This document shows, piece by piece, positions 55,319-64,000 of a stretch of 64,000 bases of DNA. The position numbers and the translations under genes are program-made. Within the stretch, counting starts at the first letter, position 1. The number at the start of each line of letters is the position of its first letter. Source of the DNA: Margaritifera margaritifera (Eukaryota > Mollusca > Bivalvia > Unionida > Margaritiferidae); contig JAQPZY010001048.1 of the NCBI GenBank assembly GCA_029931535.1, forward strand, positions 1,014,001 through 1,078,000, read 5' to 3'. The notes under the pieces are model-generated. The model made no database searches, had not been told where the DNA came from, and saw nothing but the letters and a program-made list of their open reading frames with translations.

Positions 55319-58300
55319 GTTTCGATAACAGTGCAAAATAATATACTTACTGAACACAGCATTTGTGTGCAAAGTGCACTCACAAGTAGAGAAGTCCATT
55401 GTATGAAAATTTCCACTTTTGAGCATGTCATGAGTTTAAATCATTATCCCTGCATGCCATGTTTTTGCATCATGAGATAGTAGCCATGTTCAGAGCTCTG
55501 TGGCTTCAAGATAATTCATGGTACACCAAAGCGGGTTGTATAACAGAAAAAGGGAAAGATGTAGATCTACAATGGTAACATTAGTCAAGTAATTTTGACT
55601 TTTTACTCACTTTAAAAAATACAGCCGAAAAAACATAGTTAATGAGACCTCATTTTTTTAGGCCTACATTTACCAGTTGCAGATCTGGAGTTTGTTTCTG
55701 GATTTTAGACTTTCTGCCATCATATCTAAATTAGACTGTTCTGAACTGCACACAACAGAGGAACCTTTGCAAAAAGTAGGGAAAGTTTGAAATTTGGAGT
55801 ATAAGGGGACCAATATATAATTAATATTGATCCAATAAGCTAAAAAGGAAAAAACCAATTGAAAGTGCGTTTTATACATCTAAGCATCTGGCACAATGAA
55901 AATATCTCGGAAAAAGATGTGTTTAGATGCAATCAGAAGTAACCCCAAAAATGTGTTTCCTGTCCCATTTTCAGGCAAATATGGAAAGAATCTCCAGGGG
56001 GAAATGAGGTAACTATTTAGAATTACCCATGTATAACACTGTTACTTTATGTGCCTCTTGAGACAATGCACTTTAGCAACAATATTTTACTGCTCAGTTT
56101 TATTCCCCACCTTGTCCAAAAAATTGGCCCCCAAACCTGTATTTGTATGTTGGGTGGTTTGAGGTCTGATTTCACCCATTCAGAAGTCTCAGAAGTTATT
56201 ACACATATTGTTAAACACTTAAAATATTTCTTGTGGCTCTTGAGTTGTTTGAAGGGGCCTTTTGACAGTCTGTACAGCATATTTCCATATAAAATCCAAT
56301 GTTTGATAACTTGTAAATCCATGTGGAATAACAACCCGACCTTCTGTCACCATTTAAAATTACTGGGATACATTGGCTGTTCAGTTAATATTGAATAACT
56401 AATCAGATGTGACTAAGGCTACAACATTTACACATGTAAATGACTTAATTTAGTTTACTGCCTGTAAATGTTTACAAAATCGGTAACCATATAGATGAAC
56501 ATGCATGTGGCTGCCAGTGATGCAGGACATACTCATTCCAATTAAATGATATATTTTTATGTCTCTTCTTAAGAGGACTGTTTAACAGGGTTTTCTCTTA
56601 ATTCTTTTTTTAAAGTATGTATGAGTTTCATATAGAATATGGCATCACTAAGAAAAAGCTGAAGTTGAAGAGAATTTAGTGTACCACACATTGCACATCA
56701 GGTTAATTTACTGACAGTGCTGAGAAAAATTTCCTTAAACGATGTTATTTTGCCTTTGAAAAACTTGTTAATTTACAGAACCTTTGGCGAGTAACAGTTT
56801 CTTTTAATGAAACACTGTTTCAAGTTTGTAAGCTGCTGTGCAATTTCTTAGTTATTGTAGATCATACAAAAGCATCCTTTACACATGTAGTGTTTGTTCC
56901 AGGAATGGAAAAAGTGGAGCCCAAGGTCCCCTAGCAAGTCACCAAGTGTGGTCATTTAAAAAAACAGGGGTTACATATAGATTTACCTTTTTCTTGTTTA
57001 TTCATGAAAATTCAAACACATGGCATCAACCTTCCCTACTGCGAACCTTTCGTAGCAAGATTTTAATTCTTCATGGTTGAGTAACAGTTCCCCTCTAGAA
57101 TTTATTTTGAACATTTGAGTTTGTAATCTGTCCTCCCAGCACGCAGCTTTGGAAATAAATGCAGTATTACTTTTGCTGAAGTTTTCATCTTCTCTTCTTT
57201 ACATTTTCTAAGCATGATCATCAACCATGTGTTCTCAGTTGGTGCCTAAGTTAATCAAAATCATTAAGACATATATGTCAGCCAATGAAATTGATTGTCT
57301 TAAGATTGTTTGGCAATGAGTGCACACTATTTAGTATGCCAGCTTGGGATACGCTCGATTAAGTCAGTCTAAAATCAACCACAACCATATTTTAACTTTA
57401 TTTTCATGGGTCTTCTTTAAGCACCATACCTTAGAAACTTTTCTTGCATCAAAGATGAAAAATTAGGGTGCAGCCTAAATTTAACTCTGCGCATGTCCAT
57501 GCTGTAATTGTCTGGGTCCATTATAAATATCAAAATGGTCCAAAAATGTTTGCCTAAATTGTCAGATATATTCAACAAAGACATGTCTTTACAACTGAAC
57601 TATGTCATAATAAAAGGTGAAAGATACAATAACAAGTTGAGTGAAGTATTGCATGCAGGTTGTCAATGGCTTATATATAAACAGATGTCAGGTGTAAATC
57701 TAACATGTAGATTGGAGGAAAAGTTGAGTTTAGAATTGGCAATTTTTGAGGTTATTGTACACCATGTTTGCATTTGACAATTTTGTTAAACATTGCAGCC
57801 TGAGATGTGACTTCATTCATTTGAAATGGTTATTTTTTTTATATAACTTAAGTGTATATGGATTTGTCATGTGGTGAATATCTCATTATGTGACTATTAT
57901 AATGGTTCACCAATGCATCAAATATGATGGGCAGAATATTTATGCATTGTAAGCCAAATTGCTCAGAACACTGTCAAGTAATAGATCCATTTTGTAATTT
58001 GATGTATTGCTGAATAATGATAATTCTAGCATCAAATGACAATGAAATGACAGCTCCACAGAATGATGTTCAAGTCACATGGACAATCCAACCATTTGAA
58101 TGAGTGAAGTCACATCTGATTGGTTCCTCAAAAATATTGATGCAACCGCCGATTATTTGCTGATGTAGCCTAGTAATTCAAAATGGCAACAGGAGGTAGG
58201 GTTGTGTCATTCCATGTGGATTTACAAGCTGACAAACATTGGATTTGATACAGAAATATGCTATAAAGACTATCAAAAGTCCCTTTCAAATGACTGTAAC

Positions 58301-58597
58301 TCAAGAGCAATGAGAAACACCAGTGTCTAAAAATGATTGATATGTGCACTCATGTGTTACAGACAAACATATCTGCAATAATTGCTGAGTGTTAGGAATA
58401 GGTGAGAGCAGACCCCAAACCACCCTTGTTTGTTTTGGCAAATTTGAAGAATGATAGGTAAACATTTGGGGATGGAGGCATTATAGGTTGGTAAAATTTG
58501 GACATTCAAAATTTGGCAGTAATTTTTCTTCTGTGAAAAAATCCCAAGATTAGTCTCGTGTCAAGAACACCTGATAGACTGTATTTTCTTATTGCAG
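55319..58597. other. Intron of the RDM1-like gene
   Basis: No exon, transposon or RNA recognised. Frames at 56051-56398 and 57508-57777 are open but overlap on both strands or lack splice context and motifs. Confidence 0.55.
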
Positions 58598-58739
58598 TTG
58601 TATGAAGAGACAGGTAAAGCAGAGGCCATGAATGATATGCCATCAGCGAAGTATGTATGTGTTATTAGATTAGATTTTCCACATCAGAAGCTACATACAG
58701 ATGGAATGGGAGCATGGCAAGAGTCCTATATTAAGCAGG
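58598..58739 (+). CDS. RDM1: RDM1-like gene, exon d
   Basis: Acceptor TTTTCTTATTGCAG and donor GTAATA bound a 142-bp exon that enters in phase 0 and leaves in phase 1. It encodes LYEETGKAEAMNDM, then KYVCVIRLDFPHQKLHTDG and MGAWQESYIKQ. The hydrophobic strand and Gly-rich turn fit the region following the RAD52 motif in RDM1. No stop is present, so at least one more coding exon lies further right, after 58739; I do not find it before the satellite array. Confidence 0.75.
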
Positions 58740-60072
58740 GTAATACACTTTTATGTTATACATCATGTAACACATAGATTTACCATAAGTTTCTATACAT
58801 TCCAGACCCTTTTTGTTTGTGAGAAGATTTTAAAAATAATTTGGTTGGCCATTTTATTTTGTCCTTCTATTTAGAAAGGGTAATTATTACTAATTTTGTT
58901 AATTTGATCTCTATCATCCACTTATGGTCATCTCCTGTGTACAATTTGTCAAACCCATTTTGTCTAATTTTCAAAATTTTCACTATGCCATCCTGCAGTG
59001 TGATATCTACTGAGGGATTATAGAGTGTTAGCCATGTTACATCATGTCCTGTTTAGTCTAATCACATCCCCTCATGCCTTTTAAAAATTTTGTTTTCACT
59101 CAATAACCTTTAATATGAGGCTTTTCTAAATTTAGGCCTAGTTCAACTTTCACCATTTTCCAGCTGAATTTTACAGAGTTATGGCCCTTGTTTAACTTAG
59201 AACTTTCTTTTTTAATTGCATCATATTGGCTAGGGCATATGTGTCATTTTGATACATTTCTGGTCTTCCACTAGGTATTTACCTCCCAAGAGTAATCAGC
59301 AAAAACTTTAATAATTTTTGAAGTGGCTGGTAAAAACAGATTGTATTTTACTTTCATATCCTTGCACAAAGTTCCCTCACAATTTGTAATGATTTCAAAC
59401 ATACCAGTAAAAAAAAAAGAATACTCATATTGCTACTCGTCCTGCAAGACAAGTTATGGTAAAATACTATTTGTACTCTCGGAGGGTTCTTGACTATTAT
59501 CTTTTGTTTTGTTTTGCTGTCTCGCCTGTAAAGCATAGACTAAACATCATTATCACATTTCCAATAGTATTGTTTTTTTTGTCTTTTATATTTCAACAAA
59601 ATTGTATAAATCCAATAAGATCAAAATTAAATGAAAGATGATATTTATTAATGTTTCATGCATGGGATTTACTTATGCTAATGAAAGATTTTCCCAGAAA
59701 TTCTTTAAAAAAAATTCTAGTTTAAATGGCTAATTTTAAAGTTTATCTGTTCAGTTTTAGACAGTGTAACAATACCATGCTGGATGGATAACGAATATTT
59801 AATTGATAATAAAATAAATGCAAATTCATATTGCAATTCATCAGTTATAACCAGTGTAATTTTTACAATAACCAGTTGAGATAACAAAAATGAACCATAA
59901 AAGTATTTAGAGCCCTTGAATATCAATTGTTTCAGCATCAAAACCCAACATATTTTATAGTGTGGATAAATGTTAACCATAGTTACATGTAAATATATCC
60001 TGAATGACTAATACCGTGATCTTGTACATCATAACAAACAATATTGCAACCAGCACGCATGCTTTCATTATG
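58740..60072. other. Probable intron of the RDM1-like gene
   Basis: AT-rich sequence without a recognisable exon. It leads into the satellite array. Confidence 0.5.
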
Positions 60073-63000
60073 CTTTAGTGTTATACAGTATTTACATAAT
60101 ACAGCTTACATGTACCTCTGTATCACTGACTTCAGTGTTATACAGTATTTACACAATACAGCTTACATGTACCTCTGTATAAATGACTTCAGTGTTATAC
60201 AGTATTTACATAAGACAGCTTACATGTACCTCTGTATCACTGACTTCATTGTTATACAGTATTTACACAATACAGCTTACATGTACCTCTGTATCACTGA
60301 CTTCATTGTTATACAGTATTTACACAATACAGCTTACATGTACCTCTGTATCACTGACTTCAGTGGTATACAGTATTTACATAAGACAGCTTACATGTAC
60401 GTCTGTATCACTGACTTCAGTGTTATACAGTATTTACATAAGACAGCTTACACGTACCTCTGTATCACTGACTTCAGTGTTATACAGTATTTACATAAGA
60501 CAGCTTACATGTACGTCTGTATCACTGACTTCAGTGTTATACAGTATTTACATAAGACAGCTTACATGTACCTCTGTATCACTGACTTCATTGTTATACA
60601 GTATTTACATAAGACAGCTTACACGTACCTCTGTATCACTGACTTCAGTGTTATACAGTATTTACATAAGACAGCTTACATGTACCTCTGTATCACTGAC
60701 TTCAGTGTTATACAGTATTTACATAAGACAGCTTACATGTACCTCTGTATCACTGACTTCATTGTTATACAGTATTTACACAATACAGCTTACATGTACC
60801 TCTGTATCACTGACTTTAGTGTTATACAGTATTTACATAAGACAGCTTACATGTACCTCTGTATCACTGACTTCAGTGTTATACAGTATTTACATAAGAC
60901 AGCTTACATGTACGTCTGTATCACTGGTACCTCTGTATCACTGACTTCAGTGTTATACAGTATTTACATAAGACAGCTTACATGTATCTCTGTATCACTG
61001 ACTTCAGTGTTATACAGTATTTACATAAGACAGCTTACATGTATGTCTGTATCACTGGTACCTCTGTATCACTGACTTCAGTGTTATACAGTATTTACAT
61101 AAGACAGCTTACATGTACCTCTGTATCACTGACTTCAGTGTTATACAGTATTTACATAAGACAGCTTACATGTACGTCTGTATCACTGGTACCTCTGTAT
61201 CACTGACTTCAGTGTTATACAGTATTTACATAAGACAGCTTACACGTACCTCTGTATCACTGACTTCAGTGTTATACAGTATTTACATAAGACAGCTTAC
61301 ATGTACGTCTTTATCACTGGTACCTCTGTATCACTGACTTCAGTGTTATACAGTATTTACATAAGACAGCTTACACTTACCTCTGTATCACTGACTTCAG
61401 TGTTATACAGTATTTACATAAGACAGCTTACATGTACCTCTGTATCACTGACTTCAGTGTTATACAGTATTTACATAAGACAGCTTACATGTACGTCTGT
61501 ATCACTGGTACCTCTGTATCACTGACTTCAGTGTTATACAGTATTTACATAAGACAGCTTACACGTACCTCTGTATCACTGACTTCAGTGTTATACAGTA
61601 TTTACATAAGACAGCTTACATGTACGTCTGTATCACTGGTACCTCTGTATCACTGACTTCAGTGTTATACAGTATTTACATAAGACAGCTTACATGTACC
61701 TCTGTATCACTGACTTTAGTGTTATACAGTATTTACATAAGACAGCTTACATGTACCTCTGTATCACTGACTTTAGTGTTATACAGTATTTACATAAGAC
61801 AGCTTACATGTACCTCTGTATCACTGACTTTAGTGTTATACAGTATTTACATAAGACAGCTTACATGTACCTCTGTATCACTGACTTTAGTGTTATACAG
61901 TATTTACAAAAGACAGCTTACACTTACCTCTGTATCACTGACTTCAGTGTTATTTAGTATTTACATAAGACAGCTTACATGTACCTCTGTATCACTGACT
62001 TCAGTGTTACACAGTATTTACATAAGACAGCTTACACGTACCTCTGTATCACTGACTTCATTGTTATACAGTATTTACATAAGACAGCTTACATGTACCT
62101 CTGTATCACTGACTTCAGTGTTATACAGTATTTACATAAAACAGCTTACATGTACCTCTGTATCACTGACTTCAGTGTTATACGGTATTTACATAAGACA
62201 GCTTACACATACCACTGTATCACTGACTTCATTGTTATATAGTATTTACATAAGACAGCTTACACGTACCTCTGTATCACTGACTTTAGTGTTATACAGT
62301 ATTTACATAAGACAGCTTACATGTACCTCTGTATCACTGAATTCATTGTTATACAGTATTTACATAAGACAGCTTACATGTACCTCTGTATCACTGACTT
62401 CATTGTTATACAGTGATTACATAAGACAGCTGACATGTACCTCTGTATCACTGACTTCAGTGTTATACAGTATTTACATAAGACAGCTTACATGTACCTC
62501 TGTATCACTGACTTCATTGTTATACAGTATTTACATAAGACAGCTTACATGTACCTCTGTATCACTGACTTCAGTGTTATACAGTATTTACATAAAACAG
62601 CTTACATGTACCTCTGTATCACTGACTTCAGTGTTATACGGTATTTACATAAGACAGCTTACACATACCACTGTATCACTGACTTCATTGTTATATAGTA
62701 TTTACATAAGACAGCTTACATGTACCTCTGTATCACTGACTTTAGTGTTATACAGTATTTACATAAGACAGCTTACATGTACCTCTGTATCACTGAATTC
62801 ATTGTTATACAGTATTTACATAAGACAGCTTACATGTACCTCTGTATCACTGACTTCATTGTTATACAGTGTTTACATAAGACAGCTTACATGTACGTCT
62901 GTATCACTGGTACCTCTGTATCACTGACTTCAGTGTTATACAGTATTTACATAAGACAGCTTACATGTACCTCTGTATCACTGACTTTAGTGTTATACAG

Positions 63001-64000
63001 TATTTACATAAGACAGCTTACATGTACCTCTGTATCACTGACTTCAGTGTTATACAGTATTTACATAAAACAGCTTACATGTACCTCTGTATCACTGACT
63101 TCAGTGTTATACGGTATTTACATAAGACAGCTTACACATACCACTGTATCACTGACTTCATTGTTATATAGTATTTACATAAGACAGCTTACATGTACCT
63201 CTGTATCACTGACTTTAGTGTTATACAGTATTTACATAAGACAGCTTACATGTACCTCTGTATCACTGAATTCATTGTTATACAGTATTTACATAAGACA
63301 GCTTACATGTACCTCTGTATCACTGACTTCATTGTTATACAGTGTTTACATAAGACAGCTGACATGTACCTCTGTATCACTGACTTCAGTGTTATACAGT
63401 ATTTACATAAGACAGCTTACATGTACCTCTGTATCACTGACTTCATTGTTATACAGTATTTACATAAGACAGCTTACATGTACCTCTGTATCACTGACTT
63501 CAGTGTTATACAGTATTTACATAAGACAGCTTACACATACCTCTGTATCACTGACTTCATTGTTATACAGTATTTACATAAGACAGCTTACACTTACCTC
63601 TGTATCACTGACTTCAGTGTTATACAGTATTTACATAAGACAGCTTACACATAGCTCTGTATCACTGACTTCATTGTTATACAGTATTTACATAAGACAG
63701 CTTACACTTACCTATGTATCACTGACTTTAGTGTTATACAGTATTTACATAAGACAGCTTACACATACCTCTGTATCACTGACTTCATTGTTATACAGTA
63801 TTTACATAAGACAGCTTACATGTACCTCTGTATCACTGACTTCATTGTTATACAGTATTTACATAAGACAGCTTACATGTACCTCTGTATCACTGACTTC
63901 AGTGTTATACAGTATTTACATAAGACAGCTTACATGTACGTCTGTATCACTGACTTCAATGTTATACAGTATTTACATAAGACAGCTTACATGTACGTCT
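60073..64000 (+). repeat. 57-bp satellite array with higher-order structure
   Basis: About 67 head-to-tail copies of a 57-bp unit (ACTTCAGTGTTATACAGTAT, TTACATAAGACAGCTTACAT, GTACCTCTGTATCACTG) continuing past the window end. Variants: an extra 17-bp partial copy (GTACGTCTGTATCACTG before GTACCTC) appears about seven times, creating 131- and 188-bp higher-order units at 60900-61660, and a block of eight units (456 bp) is repeated around 61979 and 62435 and again, extended, near 62965. Because 57 is a multiple of three and the unit has no stop in two frames, long open frames (up to 435 codons) arise; these are not genes. Confidence 0.97.

Noticed and set aside
57508..57777. 89-codon plus frame as an RDM1 exon
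   Set aside because: No acceptor or donor in phase, no similarity to the family, and it would break the phase between the exons at 51139 and 58598.
60044..63654. Long plus-strand open frames (343, 253 and 435 codons) as a repetitive protein gene
   Set aside because: They are frames of the same 57-bp satellite (19 residues per unit), overlapping in two frames, with no splice sites, signal peptide or start context. The unit length alone explains them.
60073..64000. CRISPR-like array
   Set aside because: The units are contiguous with no unique spacers, and the genome is eukaryotic. It is satellite DNA.

Overview
The window is AT-rich nuclear DNA from an invertebrate animal, most likely a mollusc (lophotrochozoan, bivalve-like). 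The reasons are the mixture of spliced genes with long introns, C-type lectin exons, tRNA-derived SINEs, degenerate non-LTR retrotransposons, hAT-type MITEs, very abundant (TA)n, (GT)n and (CATA)n microsatellites, and degenerate tandem repeats of a type common in bivalves. Species cannot be named from the sequence alone. Nothing bacterial is present (no operons, rRNA or CRISPR); most long open frames are by-products of simple repeats or minisatellites.

Layout. 1-16.4 kb: decayed non-LTR retrotransposon pieces (1.84-2.95 kb minus, 3.44-4.06 kb minus, 15.44-16.43 kb plus), SINEs, a 263-bp hAT MITE with an 8-bp target duplication, and a 47-bp minisatellite in two blocks. 16.5-16.75 kb: last exon of a C-type lectin gene (minus). 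17-22.4 kb: simple repeats and a ~0.45 kb direct duplication. 22.418-32.197 kb: a complete-ended but mutated Polinton/Maverick virus-like transposon with long terminal inverted repeats. 33.7-45.7 kb: repeats, SINEs, two more lectin exons (35.3 kb N-terminal half; 39.8 kb dead C-terminal half), a second hAT MITE and a perfect palindrome around a microsatellite. 46.8-58.7 kb: four exons of an RDM1-like (RAD52 motif-containing 1) RNA/DNA-binding protein gene on the plus strand, with introns rich in repeats. 60.07-64.0 kb: a 57-bp satellite array running off the window end.

The Polinton is the most interesting unit. On the plus strand it carries a YqaJ-type exonuclease relic, an intact 163-residue ORF of unknown function, an FtsK/A32-type packaging ATPase truncated at its C-terminus, a phospholipase A2-like gene, an RVE-type integrase and a protein-primed family B DNA polymerase. 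On the minus strand it carries a fibre-like protein (phage-tail-fibre-like linkers plus an F5/8C-like tip), capsid-like gene pieces, an HNH endonuclease with a NUMOD-like tail, and an unknown gene starting at the right inverted repeat. Nearly every gene has stops or frameshifts, and the ATPase is fused tail-to-tail to a capsid-like gene, implying a large internal deletion. It is an old copy, not an active element.

The RDM1-like and lectin genes are host genes; the Polinton lies between lectin exons of the same orientation, possibly in a lectin intron or between cluster members. All family assignments are from motif recognition by eye, without database searches.
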